NCBI GenBank assembly: GCA_022592445.1
Contig: JABYQR010000172.1
Span: 27,383 to 91,382 of the forward strand
Origin: Cytidiella melzeri
Lineage: Eukaryota > Basidiomycota > Agaricomycetes > Polyporales > Irpicaceae
Length of the DNA stretch: 64,000 nt
Direction of reading: 5' to 3'
Shown piece by piece: positions 43,701 to 56,356 of this stretch. The notes beneath the pieces are model-generated. The model was not told the DNA's origin and did not search any database. It worked only from the letters and a program-made list of their open reading frames with translations. Positions within the stretch are counted from its first letter, which is position 1. Each line of letters begins with the position of its first letter. The position numbers were made by a program, and so were the translations under genes.

Positions 43701-45498
43701 GTTTTTTCGAGCCGCTGGTCAACGACATCCTTCGTCCGCCCAATCAATTTCCAGACGGAATCCCGCGCAAGCGGCGTGTCTTGGAAGAGCTACCGATTGC
43801 TCCGCCACTGGAACCTCGTGCACCGACGGCTGCTGAGTTGGCCATGCAACAAGAAGCGGACCTGAAAACCATCACGTTGCTCAAATATCGGCTAGGTCCC
43901 ATCCTCACTGAGCTGAAGCGCAAGTTTAAGCGCTTTACAAAGCGTGCTGCGGTTGGTTTCTTCAGCTTGTCGTCTGAGCGGTCTCTGAACACTATACTGA
44001 GCAGGAGGAGTACAATCATGACTTCAGTGCCCTACAGCCACAACCTGTGCCGCCGGTACACCACGTCGCTACAGCTACTACGACTGTCGAATTACAACCT
44101 GCTCTCGATGGCGTGACGCAAGTTGGGGAGGTGGTCGACCAAGAGCACACTGAGGCAATCATCGAAGACCCGATGGTGGTTGTTGTGGACGGCGTTGATG
44201 GTCTCAATGAAGCTCAAGTGCAAATGCAGGTTCAGGTACAACCGCAACTCTTTGATGTGGACTTGGAGCGCATGCACTATGATCTCTACAGAGAAAGATA
44301 TCTAACTGCGGACCAATTCCTAAGTGACATTCGTAAGATTGTTCATAACGCCAATGTCCGCGTCGAAGAAGATCCGGAGCGGCTATATCGTGCGCAAGCG
44401 ATGCTGACTGCAGCGGAAGTCAGCTGTCAAGACTTTGATGCAAACTTTCGATTGGAATGTGAACGTATGGCAGCGAGGGAAGCGAGGCGGCGAGAGGAAT
44501 ATCGCAAGAGCAAGGCGCAGAGTAAGTCTGCAGAGGCAGAGGCAGAGTCGAGACAGGATCCCAATGCTCCGCCACCTCGCAGGAGCGCGCGCAATACCGG
44601 TCAGCCGCTCGAAATATCTATCACGGATCCTTCGAAGCTTGAGCGTAGGCTGAAGCGGGCTCGGTCGACGGAAGGTACTGCTGAGCCTTCTGAGGAGGAG
44701 ACCGGCGACGTGCACGCCGCAAAACGCTCCAGAGTGTCGAGCGCGGAGGTACAGATGGATGGAGTCCAACCTATGGTTGAGCATCTTGCTACACCCCCCG
44801 ACCGTCCTCATGCAGTCAGGTTCATGGACGACTTGACGGACAAGCCAGAGCCATCCTCACCGACGCCGCATGCCAGCAGTCCTGTGCCTGCGTTCCCTGT
44901 TCATGAGCGCGCTTGGCAAACTCCTGCACACACCGGCGGATTTGATCCGTCGCTTCTCAACCCGATGTCGCCTCCATTGCATTCTGCACCAGAACACCTT
45001 CCATTTAGTTCCGCTCAACCCGCTCCGCCTCATCCAGAGCAAGTCCCAGCGCCACTTGCCGAGCAGGTCTTATCTCCAATACCGCAGCTAAATGGTCAGC
45101 TGGATACGCCGTTTTCGTTCGTACCAGAACACGACATGGCAGCTGGGAGCTCTACCTTACCTAATGGGCTTAAGCAGTTGCAGTCGCTCGAGCAACCTTC
45201 AGAGCCTGTGGAAGAGCCCGTCAATGAGCCGATGCTCGTCGTGGAACGAACGCCGTCGCCGCTACCGAATTTTTACGTCGACATGAACGGGATTTCCCAG
45301 CTGAAGCAAGAGCTACAGAGCAAGACTGAGCCGTTGAACGTCGAGGAGTTAGAACAGCTTCGTGCGATGTGTCTAGCTCGTGTGTGGAAACACCGGTCTA
45401 GTTGGGACAGGACCGCTCTTGTCGAGGAATTGCGAACGCTTGTGCGTGAATTCGTTGAGGAAATTGCGGATGACGATGCGGACGCTCGCACGCCGTAG
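40747..45498 (+). CDS. YTA7: YTA7/ATAD2-type AAA ATPase with bromodomain-like region
   Basis: A chromatin AAA+ ATPase that in yeast acts on histones H3/H4 and marks chromatin boundaries. The N-terminus ([12 protein letters not shown]) is acidic/basic and disordered, including [21 protein letters not shown]1: [11 protein letters not shown], Walker A GPPGTGKT (about 42123), [20 protein letters not shown], Walker [13 protein letters not shown], arginine finger [13 protein letters not shown]2 is degenerate: GPSGMGQAY has Gln for the Walker lysine, as usual for this family. Next comes a helical region with [23 protein letters not shown] that matches the divergent bromodomain position. A long Ser/Pro-rich insert follows, then a C-terminal helical segment ending [10 protein letters not shown]. 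The last 480 codons are one exon. Estimated length near 1400 residues fits the family. Confidence 0.92.
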
Positions 45499-46244
45499 AA
45501 GCCTGGAATGCCTATCCTTTTCCTAGGTTTCGGCATGTGGTACTTGTTCTTCGTATACGCCGGCCACGTAATGATATGCTTATTTATTTGTTGTACAGCG
45601 TGGTACTGCACCAGCTCATTAGACTAAATGTGCGTAAACTAATTTCTGCAGACAGGAAGACAGCCACCGAAAGGAAGTGCGGGAGCAGACGTATATTCAG
45701 TGGCCCCCGGGGCTTCCAAGTTGCGTGGCCGACGTCCAGCACCATCGTTGAAAGCTGGAACGGTGGTGCCACGTAGCAGATGGAAGCGAGCTGGACGCCA
45801 TGTATTAGTACACAGCAAGCCGGTCAGCAGTGTTCACCGACGTGTATTACGCTGAAAGCTTGAACGGACATTACCCCTTTGATCGTTGACAAAAGTCCCT
45901 TGGCTGCCAAACACCCTCAAGTGCGCGCGGTGAGCCTCAAGCTCCGACATATGATATGTCACTGCTAACCTGGCCATGTCATGTCATGATTCATCGGAGT
46001 TTTTACGAGATGTCTCCATGCTTTGATGACAATAGTTGAAAGCTTTAACGGTGCGGTTGACTATGCTTGCTTGAGATTCTCAAGCTTACTGATTGGTACC
46101 AGCTCTCGCGTTTGTATTGTGCTCGCACTGGACCGTCACGATCCGGCATGACATGTCGCATGCATAGTGGAGGGTACAAAAGACCATACTGCTGGCCCGT
46201 AATTTCAGTATCCCGCAATTTGCTTCTCCCAGTGTTGTTGCATT
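45499..46244. other. Intergenic, no gene seen
   Basis: Between YTA7 and the MACPF gene. Two short blocks contain the words GTTGAAAGCT near 45745 and 46035, which are too short to classify. No motif-bearing frame. Confidence 0.45.
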
Positions 46245-48082
46245 ATGGCCCACACCACTAGTACTACTCTCGCCCCGTTCAACGCAACTGAAGATGTCGT
46301 GCCTCTGCCGCCAGGTCCCGTTTTCAAGGTTGGTGCACGTGCAGAGAATGACTTGTCCCGTGTCAACAGAGCTTTCCTCGACGCACCTCCCATGGACAAG
46401 GACGCACCCTCCGATTTTATTCCGGGCTTGTATATCCTCGGCGCGACGTACAATGTCTTGAATGGCAGGTACGCAGACTCCAAGTCTACCATCCAGCAAG
46501 TCGTCGATTGGAACAAATGTCCGTCATATCATTCTGTCAATAGTTCGTTATACTTAAGCCAGGTTCAGCCGACGTCCGCATTCAGGAGTTCGGTGGCAAA
46601 AGCTACAGTGTTCCTGAAGCGGTCAACTTCAGCCGAAACACCACTTCTGACTACCGCTCCTCCTACGGCAAGACCACTTCAGAGTACACAAAGAGCCTTT
46701 CCTTCCACGCAGGCTTTGAGGCCAGTTTCCCTGGATTCTCTGCATCCGCCTCCGCCGATTACAGCGAGTCCCAGCGCGAGAGCCTGTCGAACGCATTCAC
46801 TCGCATCACTTACGAGGTGACGCATTACAACCTCTCCCTTAATCCGACGGCGCACACTCGGCCACTCTTGAAATCGTGGTTCGTAAGCGACTTGGACACC
46901 ATGGACCCTATTGAGTTCTACAGAGAGTACGGAACCCACCTCCTTCGCTCTCTTACCGTCGGTGGTCGCGCTTTGTTCTTGAACGCCACAGATACTCGCT
47001 CTTATAGCTCTGAACTGTCTCTCGCGGCCGCTGCCAAGATATCTGCTTCCTATCTCGTTGCCTCTGGCAGCATGGAGTTATCCGCGAAGGAGAGGGAGGC
47101 GATGGAGAGTTTCAACCAGTCAAGCGAGACTTCAATCGTTACTAGTGAGTAGGATTGCCACATTTGCTATGACGATGTGTTGAATGTCTCTGCAGAGGGA
47201 GGAGATCCGCGCTACGGCAATGAGGAGTTCTTGAAGAATGTCGAGGCATGGGCGGGATCTATACTTCAGTATCCTGAGTAAGCTTGGGGTATTATCTATA
47301 TATTGGCGTATCAATAGTATTGACGGCTGCTTGCAGATTTGTCGACTTTGGATCCCTTCCTTGTCTCACGGGTCTCTGGGAGTTTGCGTCTACTCCGGAA
47401 CGTCGCGACGCACTTCAGAAGGCGTATGCGCAATTCGTGACACTTTACGCACAGGACCTTACTTTACCGGGTCCTTTCATAAGGGCTCGTCTTACCCAAG
47501 ATTCCAACAGTAGCAAGAATGCATATGTGTATGTCTACGACAACTGGGGCCACTTTTATTACCAATTCCCAGACGGTATGTATAATGTGGACATATTCAC
47601 AACGTCTTACTGACTACTACTGATTCTTAGATCGTTCTGACGGATGGTACTTCATCAGCCCTGCTCTCATGAGAACAAGTGGTGTGATTGTGAGAGAGCT
47701 AGTCCCGGGCGCGTTGACTCCAGTCAAATGGGAGCGAATCTTCGATACTCCTGCGCCGTACGCGCAGTCCACTCGATTCTGGAGGGCAATTCCGCCTACC
47801 ACTGATTACGTCGCGATGGGTGTCGTGGGTGTCACCGCTTCTCCTGCTGCACTTCCGTCGCAACCACCTGCGTCGCTCGTTGGTAACTTCAGAGCTGTGC
47901 ACAAGAATGCGCTCACCGCTGCTGTGACTGGTGTCACATGGTACTCAAACTACTACAATGAGAACCGCAAGTTTTTCTCTATTGATTATCGCTATTGGTT
48001 CGCAGAAACGCAGTTCCCGCTGAAGATGGACTGCTTCAGGCTGGATCCGAAGGGGGCCGTTCTGGAGGGAGATGGGTGGTAG
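46245..48082 (+). CDS. MACPF domain protein with VPS62-like C-terminus
   Basis: It belongs to the membrane attack complex/perforin fold family, whose members oligomerise on membranes. The N-terminus MAHTTSTTLAPF has no signal peptide, as in other fungal members. About six exons. The MACPF core shows a beta-rich Ser/Ala stretch (ASFPGFSASASADYS), then the signature YGTHLL-x4-TVGG near 46925-46970, with Leu where Phe/Tyr is usual. The C-terminal half (from about 47480) has VYDNWGHFYYQFP, FWRAIPPTTDYVAMGVVG and WFAETQFPLKMDCFRLDP, typical of VPS62/DUF946-like domains attached to MACPF in fungi. No break was seen. Whether it is lytic cannot be told from sequence. A same-strand GH85 gene starts 295 bases downstream. 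Confidence 0.85.
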
Positions 48083-48376
48083 TAGACTGGCGAAATATCG
48101 TTTCAACTTGAAGTTCATACGAGTACTACTACACCGCGACGCAGTACAGCAGCACTAGTAGTGTCATTGAGATTTCTGTTCATCCATGTACACTCAGTAA
48201 ATAGTACTCCAGATTCAAGTTGGTATCAATGTTATGTGCGACTATGTTGTTACAACACATGATGCAGTGCTCGTACACCAGAGTCGGTGATAGCCGACGG
48301 GGTTGATCAGCATACGGAAGTTGTGGCCACAACTTGACTTTGAACATAACCTTCGTCGTACTACATACCTCAGACC

Positions 48377-51005
48377 ATGCCACTCCGAGGGAAAGACCAC
48401 AGCTCTGCAGTAGGCGACGATGCACCGTTTTTCAGGTCATTGGGAGAGCTCGATGACTGGGCAGCTACGGCAAATTTCACAAAGCCCTTAGCCGGTGTGC
48501 TGCCCTATACACCTCGTTCTGACGCTGAAAGTGATAACAGCGTCGGGAGAGGGAAGTTGTTGGTGAGTGCATGGCGTATTGTAGCGCGATATGTGATACT
48601 TTCGTTGACAAATTGCCCACTGGCAGGTTTGTCATGATTACAAGGTATGCGAACTTGAACAATGGTCTCGAATTTTGAATCTAAGATTATTATATGCAGG
48701 GCGGATACTCAGAGAAGCCATCCTCTCTGGCATACACCTTCAATTTTTGGTCTCTATGCGACACCTTCATCTAGTTAGTGATCCAAATCAGAGTTCAAGT
48801 TGCGTGGGTCGCGAACTGGAACTCCATGTAGCTTCGCGCATCATCGCGTTACGATCCCGCCCTCCGGGTGGACTACAGCCGCACACCGACAGGGTGTCAA
48901 AATGCTCGGTACTCTGTACGTTGCAGGGGTCTGAACACCGCTGGTCATTGATGCTCACATAGTTCATAGGATATTCGAACACGCGGAGAGCGAGCAAGAC
49001 TGCCTTCGACTACTAGTTGGTCGTCTGCCACACTCTAGGACAGGCCCTGCACGCTCATCTTCCAATTCTTCCCTACCCGTCTCAAGACACTATGCACGTC
49101 TGCTGGCCGATCTAGCGTATCAGCGCGGCTTTGATGGTTATCTGCTCAATGTCGAAGTTCCTTTACAGGGTGGCATTGAACAGTGCAGGGCACTGTCCAC
49201 GTGGATATCGCTACTCGAAGCTGAATTGAAACAGCGGGTTGGAGACCATGCTCAAGCCATATGGTAAGGCATCTATTTGATCTGATTATGGACTACAAGT
49301 TGACATTCTTGTGGGGCACAGGTACGACAGCGTGATTTTAGATGGCCAACTCAGATGGCAAGACAGACTGAACAGCTATAACCTTCCATTTTTCCTGCCT
49401 TCTTCTGGGTTCTTTACGAACTACACGGTAAGTAAGATACGTTTTGCCTCCCAATTCATCTTCTGATCTACGGAATAGTGGCCACCTCATTATCCGTCAG
49501 CTACCGCGCAGTACTTCCTGTCCCTCAACTCCAATTCTACCGCCGTTAATCGCAGTACGAAACGTCTCAATGATATTTTCGTAGGCGTAGATGTATGGGG
49601 CAGAGGCCAACACGGTGGCGGTGGCTTGGGCTGTTACAAAGCCCTTTCTCACATTGACCCACAGTTCCTCGGGCTGAGCGTCGCGCTATTCGGCCATGGA
49701 TGGACCTGGGAGAGTCAGCAGGACCGGGAAGGATGGGACTGGGACACTTGGTGGGCGTACGAACGCCTCTTCTGGGTCGGACCGTCCACGGCTTCTGACA
49801 TGCCCGTCGTTCAGGATGTGCCGAACCAGAGCGGCTTGGTCTGTGCCCACGGTCCATATCAGCCTATAGCAGACTTCTTCCAACAATCCCTTCCACCTAA
49901 CCCTGCAGAGCTTTCTTTCTTCACTAGCTTTTCGCCTGGTGTTGGACGCGCTTGGTATGTCCACGGCGTCAAAGTCTGGGAGATGGAAGAGGGAAGCCCG
50001 GGGTGGACAGATCTCGACAAGAACACATCACTTGGAGACATGGTCTGGCCCAAGCCAACGCTGTCGTGGCACGAGATGGAGCGCTCAGACGCCCTGCCTA
50101 CCGCATCTTCGACCCTCGTAATGGATGATGCCTGGTTAGGTGGAAGTTCCTTGAGACTTACTCTGGACATGGCTGAAACGGAGGAAGACGACGCGTTCTT
50201 CCGGTGCGTATGGCTTCCTGTGCAATCCCTGGCCATCACACCGAATAAAGCATACACAATGACCATCGTCTTCAAGACCGAGGCCGGCGTGGATCAATCT
50301 GCAGAGCTTGATGTTGGGCTGTCTTTGAAGGCCCAGCTGGAGCCAGTCGAGCACAAAGTCGATATTACTTCTGAGTCTGACATCGTGGACTACGGCTCTG
50401 GTTGGCAAGAGCTATCAATCCAATTTGTAGTCGTCACACCTCACCGACCTGATATTCGAGCTGAGGCCGGTCTTATCCTCGGGCTCATCGTTGCCGATCC
50501 GACACAAACATCACAAGTCTCCATTACACTTGGTTCCCTCGCTGTATATCCTTCACTGCCGCCTTCCCTTGTAGATCCCGCACCGAAGATCATCTGGGCA
50601 GACTTTGCAGTAGCAAACCCACGCACGCCGTTCACCGGGGCTCTTACCTGGGAAATCGGAGGCCAGCATATGCCTCTCACGAGCATCAACATCATCTCTC
50701 CTGAAGACCCGTCTCCTGCGTGGCGAACGAGCCATGCCTCCCGCTCGCCATTCTTGTATTTCAACATCTACGTAAATGCTAGCGTTGGGGTTGAGGGCCA
50801 TGCCCTCCTGCCAGAAAACGCGATTTTCGTTGGTACAACTGGGCTGGACGGCCGGACGAATCGCTTCTTCGTGGACCCCGCGTGCCTCCCACTCTCTGCT
50901 GTGAAGGAAGCACGGTTTTTGCGGTATTATGTGCAGGGAGTGACTGAGCGCGGCGTGGTGCTTCCTTGGGAAGACTGTGTGTTCGTGGATGTGGATCGCA
51001 GCTAA
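48377..51005 (+). CDS. Endo-beta-N-acetylglucosaminidase, GH85
   Basis: It cleaves the chitobiose core of N-glycans; without a signal peptide it is probably cytosolic, acting on free or misfolded-protein glycans. Exons give SLGELDDWA, VCHDYKGGYSE, FNFWSLCDTFIYFSHH, MLGTLIFEHAES, then GFDGYLLNVEVPL (about 49130-49165), whose N-x-E pair is the catalytic Asn/Glu of the family. These are followed by IWYDSVILDGQLRWQDRLN, FFTNYTW, and DVWGRGQHGGGG. The last exon is 440 codons long (SVALFGHGWTWE, then beta-sandwich-like accessory domains with VDFVVVTPH-like strands). About six short introns lie in the first 1.2 kb. Length near 700 residues fits fungal GH85. It lies head to tail with the MACPF gene. 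Confidence 0.9.
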
Positions 51006-51107
51006 CACACGCCAGTCATTTCTGTGCAGAAGTGATGCTTGCTAGTATGGTTTTGTACTTAGAGTTGCTGTGCCTATACAAGCTGTAGACATAAGCCAAT
51101 GAGCTGG

Positions 51108-52147
51108 TTACTGCGTATGGAGATCAACTTGCGAACCTTCGAAGCGGTCCTGACATGCGGTTTCAACTTTCAAATCGGACAGAGAAGGAAGCTCCAAGAT
51201 GGTTATGATGAAGAGCAGTCTTGATGCATTGTCATGCAACCGCAAATATTTCAGATGCTGCATACAGAGGTTGCCTGCCGGTGGATTCGTGTCCTGTTTT
51301 TCCGAGGGTAGGCTAACACCCGAATCCCTTATGGCTCTCAAGTCAAGGCTCTCCAATTTGGGACTACTGCGAAGTATGACTACAATGGCTGTTAAGCCAA
51401 GGCGCGTGTAATGAGGTTTGAATAGCACTGCGACTCCCCTGGCAGCGAGCAATTTGCGAGGCGTAGACGGCGTAGAAGCGGGAATGGTAGTAAGTTTTCC
51501 ACTTGGTTGCTGCACAGGAGTGCGTGGACACATGTACCGTTCGCTTCTAAATCCAGGCTTTTCAGCGACAGACGCAGCTTCTTGAATAGTAGTCTTGTAA
51601 TGATGTTGGCCTGATTGCCATTGTACTTGTCAATTTCGAGATTTAGGTGCGCGACGGTTCTCGTCTCCAAGATAGTCCTCAACGCTTCGAATTTGGACAC
51701 GTGTCTGTGACAGACCTCCCGTACAGCCAGAGGCAAGTCCTTTGCGCGCGCCAGCATTTCCGACAGAAGACTCGGGTGGCAAAACATGGGTGTACGCCAT
51801 AAAAACGGATCGTTCAAGGCGAGCGTTCTCCATTGGCTGCATATCTGAGAAAATGCCAGGTGGATCTTCGACGACAGAGGCGTGCATAATCTGAAAACCA
51901 TGCGAAAAATCTCGTTAGGTATGTGTGAGACGGGGACAAGGGTGTTCCTGTGTGTACGAAGGGCGCGCCGGTGCTCGGTGGTACACTGAATCTCTACACT
52001 CCACCGCTCGATAGTCTGGTCGACGTCTTCCACGAGGAAGAGGTTTGAGCGCGCTTCTTCTTCATGACACAACCGCTTCAAGTTGGTCTGGCTGTTCATG
52101 GGTACAGCTGTCAAATAGCTCGAGCGTAGAGCTGTAAACGAACACAC
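51108..52147 (-). pseudogene. Broken F-box paralogue A
   Basis: The first 250 codons give a good F-box protein: VEDVDQTIERWSVEIQ, the F-box VSHIPNEIFRMVFRLC, then ICSQWRTLALNDPFLWRTP and LLPFPLLRRLRLANCSLP. All parallel the intact gene at 1313-3109. After SNLITRALA the frame stops (about 51392). The homologous continuation (LTAIVVILRSSPKLESLDL and MQHLKYLRLHDNASRLL) is in another frame and ends near 51108 without the last 200 residues of the intact copy. A spliced rescue is conceivable but no good donor was found. It is most likely a pseudogene. Confidence 0.7.
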
Positions 52148-52393
52148 CTAGCCAGAATATCGTGACAACTCATGTTACCGTACCGGAGTATTTTTATTCC
52201 ACTGCTGGATGAAATTTTCTGAACACAAACAGGGGTTATCGGTTAATACCGGCTTCATCAGTAAATTTCACTCACAGTTGTGACACTGCTGTTCAGTTTC
52301 AGGCAAGCTGACAGGGTGGCAAATGCAAGGAACGCTGTATGTCAGAGACAAGGTACAGGGTCTTAGGATTCAGGGGTGGTCGGCAATAAGTAC

Positions 52394-53426
52394 CTAGCCC
52401 TCGATCATCGAGGACTCCGGGACCTTGCCACCTCCCGACTCCTTCCGTTCCAATCCGGTAACCCAACAGGAATGCGCTGCAAGAGCACATTTGTTAAGTG
52501 CAGCCATCCAATAGCACTCGAGGCTCTCCAATTTGGGACTGCTGCGCGGTATGGCTACAACGGCTGCTAAGTCCAGGCGCGTTAATGCCTCTTGTTCGAG
52601 TGTAGTAAGGTTTGGAAAGCACTGCAGCTCCCAACGCAGCGTGCAGTCCACGAGGCGTAGGTGTCGTAAAAGGGGGAATGGTAGTAAGGTTTCCTCCTGG
52701 TCGCTGGGCGGGAGTACGTAACCATATGCAACGTTCTGTAAACCCAGGCTTTTAAGCAATAGACGCAACTTCTTCAAAAGTAGCCTCGAAACGACGCGAG
52801 ACTGATCGGTATTGTGCGATATCTTCAACTCCAAGTGCTCGACAGCCCCTGCCTCCACAGCAGTCCTCACTGCTGCGAACCTGGACATGTGTGCATGGCA
52901 ATCTTCCCGTACAATCCAAGGGAAGTCGTTTGCGCGCAACAGCATCTCTGATAGCAAATACGGGCAGTAAATGGTGAGTGTACGCCACAACAACGGATTT
53001 TAATGTGAGGGTCCTCCATTGGCTGCATGCCTGAGGGAATGTTGGGTTGGGATTCTTCGGCGTAGGCGTGCATAGTCTAAAGACCATGGTAAAAATCTCG
53101 GAAGGGATTCTAGAGACAGGGACAAGGGTGGCTTTGTGCGTACGAAGAGCGCGTTCCCGCTCGATGATACACTGAATCTCCAGGTCTCCCCGCTCAATGG
53201 CTCGTTCAAGGTCTACGAGGACGAGTTTTGCGCATTCTTCGGTTTCATAACATTTAAGTTCGGCTTCGCTGTGCAAGGACATGAGCAGTACATAGTACGG
53301 CGCTCTGACCAAACACACCTGGCCGGGGCTGCGTAATAGTTCATGTCTTTTCAGTGAAAAGACGTTGGATGACTGGCAAATAAGGTTTGCTAGATACAAA
53401 CAGTGACCGGTCATGTTAATGATCAA
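52394..53426 (-). pseudogene. Broken F-box paralogue B
   Basis: This is a second paralogue. The F-box region (VSRIPSEIFTMVFRLC, ACSQWRTLTL) is followed at about 52996 by a loss of roughly two bases relative to the NDPFLWRT codons of the other copies. After it, homology (LLSEMLLRANDFPWIVRED, LLLKKLRLLLKSLGL, LLPFPLLRHLRLVDCTL, SSPKLESLE) continues in another frame. Homology ends soon after the SPKLES motif. It lies 250 bases from paralogue A in the same orientation, suggesting tandem duplication before decay. Confidence 0.72.
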
Positions 53427-53897
53427 CGTTGGAATTGGTACCTAAGTTAACTCACATTTACCTCTTCGCGCCGCCTCCGAATGAGGTCAGTTTTAAACAG
53501 CGTTACTGAGGCAATACTTGGTGTAGTCGCTGCTGGGAGCGAAGGAGTACGACATGAGCGCTATAGGAGCATTGGTCACGAGCCTTAAAGAAGACGCGTC
53601 GCGACGCGTCGTGGCGGGAGAATGCCGAAAAGGGGATGTGCGGTTATGTCGCTTCAACTGGAAACGCTCGTGCAGCTTTCCTTTAATCCATCCATCTCAG
53701 CTTTCACAGGCTTTCTTTCTTTTGCCTAGACACAGTCTTTTCAGCTACTAGTTGCTGGCGGTGGAAGATTCATCTTAGTGTGAGTGCTAATGCGAATCTG
53801 CATAAACTTATACTGCGTTATCTGCTAAGATACCACTCCAGATATGCCGCGATACACATAACGCGCGCAGAGACGACTTGAACAGTATATTACGACG
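53427..53897. other. Intergenic with 18-base double-MCB palindrome
   Basis: The promoter region of the membrane protein gene. Bases 53593-53610 form a perfect palindrome (GACGCGTCG with its complement) that contains two ACGCGT words (53594-53599 and 53604-53609). No gene was seen. Confidence 0.55.
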
Positions 53898-56086
53898 ATG
53901 TCAACACACTCCCTCCCGAATGAAGTACACAACCACCCTCTCAACCGCCAAATTTTCACGAACACTGTTCCATTTCCCACCCCAGATACGGAGAACCTAC
54001 CGGTACTTCCTGGTAAGTGGTAATTTGCAGAAATGCTAGCTCAGGTTTCGACTCTTTCAACCTACTCTGCAGATGCCGAATCGTCCTCCTCCAACATTAC
54101 GAGCTCCGATAAGCTCTCTGCTCTTCCAGGCTTCCAGTCGTCGCCCGCCGTAGGTCGCCTAACCTATGGTGGGCGAACGACGCCCAGACGAAGCTTTGAA
54201 GCCTCCTCCTCTTTACCTGCAATCATTCCTTCACGTATTCCAACTCCCGGCTCTCGCTATAGTGAGTCAGAAAGCTCCGTACACCGCGACGAACGAGACA
54301 CGCCGAAACAGCGCGTTTCGTTCGACAGTGACCGTGGTACCCTTCCGGCTGCGCTTCGCAACTTGAAGCAAAGTATGCGCTTTGTCTCCTCCACTAAATA
54401 TTAGGCTTACGACTTGATAGCCACTACCAGTCGTGCTTCTCAAAGACAAGAGTCAGGCGTAGAGTCTGTCAGGTCCGATGAAAGCTCACCAGCAGGCTCT
54501 CGGCCACACCAGCAGTCGAGTTCATCGCCAAACAAAGAAGGTGCAGCTATTCCAGCATCCAGGTCACCGTCTCCGTCTCGAACAACTTCTCCCCGCCGAC
54601 TCTTTGGGTGGAACCTGCATCGAGCCCATTCTCGTGACGAGCCTTTCATCCCTCATGACCCGTTTCAAATTCACATTCGGTTCTTCGGCTCTCCCACATC
54701 TACCCCGCAAAGACCCCCTCTGGAGCTCAACTGTGGAGATGCATGCACTTGCTGTCTGCCTCTTCCCATTGGCCGTCGCTCATCGTCGAGACCCAAGATG
54801 CGCGCATGTGGAACCGGCATTCGTCTCTTTCTCGTAGACGCCTTACCCCGTCAAATTTACCTCAACGTACTCCTCCGTCTACCTGCGTTCTACTTTTCAC
54901 GCGTCGCACGGATATTTGAGGACGCGGAAGTGAGCAAGCATGAAGTGCAACGGATGATAGCAGCGTGTGCACCTGCCCGAGCTGATGGTGTCGATGCCAT
55001 AGGCTCAGTTGCCAGCATGGGCATGACTATGGGCGCAGCTGTAGCAGGGACGACAGCGAGATCAGCTGGGTTCAGGCCTCGCGACTCTGTCTTTCCCTTC
55101 CCTGACCAATGGGATCCGCCTACAGTCTCGCCAGCGTTGTCGCGATTTAAACACTCTTGGGAGGTATTCGTCGACTCACTCCTTCGTGAATGGAAGACCC
55201 TGAACTTGGTATCGGTTTTGGTCTGCACGTCAGTTCTTTAAATCTCGGTTCACTCATTCGCACATGCTTAACCGTGTGTCCAGGGCTCTATTGACATTGT
55301 TTCAAATTGAAGATGCAGCCGGGGACCCTCTGACACGCTGGGCTGCGCTGTTTTCCCTGATTTGTGCGCTAATGAGCTTGACATATGGTTGTATATACAT
55401 TGTCCAATTTGGGACGATGCGTACAATGTACAAAGCCTCACGATGGGCGGAGGTACGTTATCATACCCAGCTATATTCTGTTCATTATTCAGTTTTCTTT
55501 ATTGCAGGAGGCGCAGAGGTCGAAGACGATGATCTGGTGGAACATATGGGTGTTACTTTCTATGCCTGCTGTGTGGCTTTCATGGTCGATGCTATCCTTC
55601 TGCCTCGCCATCCTCTCGTTTGTCTGGCGAACAGGGTCATCGGATGATTCATCGGATGGCGCTCGCCCGCCGCTTTCTCCCGGAGACGCACTTGCCATTC
55701 GAATTGTGCTGACGGTTCTCTTCGGCGTTGGCATCGTGTATTTTGTGTTGATTCTCAGGACATTCGGCGCGTATGGGTTAAAGGAAGCTGGATGGCGCAG
55801 GAGCTGGCTGACGAACGGCCAGTTTGGACGTGCGGAGCGCATGAGGGAGCGTAATAGGCAGCAGCAAGCGCAGGACGAAGACAGAGGCCGTCGTGTAGTA
55901 CGCGGATCTGCTCAAGACCTACAAGCGGAAAGTCCTACCGCTGGTCTTGGACTGTCAGGCATATCGTCCAATGGGAACATGGCGAGTATGTCTGCGGTGC
56001 TGCTACAGGAAACCGAGCTGGGTAAAGATGAGAAGAAGGAGTTGTACTCTGTGGAGGTGAGGGGGAGAGTTTCTCCAAAGCTGTGA
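53898..56086 (+). CDS. Uncharacterised multi-pass membrane protein
   Basis: Exon 1 encodes MSTHSLPNEVHNHPLNRQIF and ends at a GTAAGT donor near 54013. The next exons give a long Ser/Pro/Arg-rich cytoplasmic-like region (PRRSFEASSSLPAIIPSRIP, SPSPSRTTSPRRLFGW), then a globular part with LPRQIYLNVLLRLPAFYFSR and FEDAEVSKHEVQRMI. The C-terminal third has about four hydrophobic segments: WAALFSLICALMSLTYGCIY, WWNIWVLLSMPAVWLSWSML followed by FCLAILSFVW, and VLTVLFGVGIVYFVLIL. A charged tail ends RGRVSPKL. The arrangement (cytoplasmic disordered head, C-terminal membrane domain) recurs in basidiomycete hypothetical proteins. I do not know a function. Confidence 0.75.
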
Positions 56087-56356
56087 CGACTGAATCACGG
56101 TGAGTATGCTACCTTCCTCTTTATCCTCACGTGTGCTCATGTCGTGACTCTTTCGCAGGCCTTATGTCTCGCGCTCTGAACCTTTGCATGAAATAATGAC
56201 ACTGTCTGACTCGCTTTCGATTGCAATGTGCTTTTGTATCATCAAGCATGTATACCAAGTTCACCACGCCCACGACAAATATATCCATCACTGCCTCATA
56301 CCATGCTATCCGTCTGTCACGGTCCAGACGTTGACTGCAGGACGCAACGAATATGC

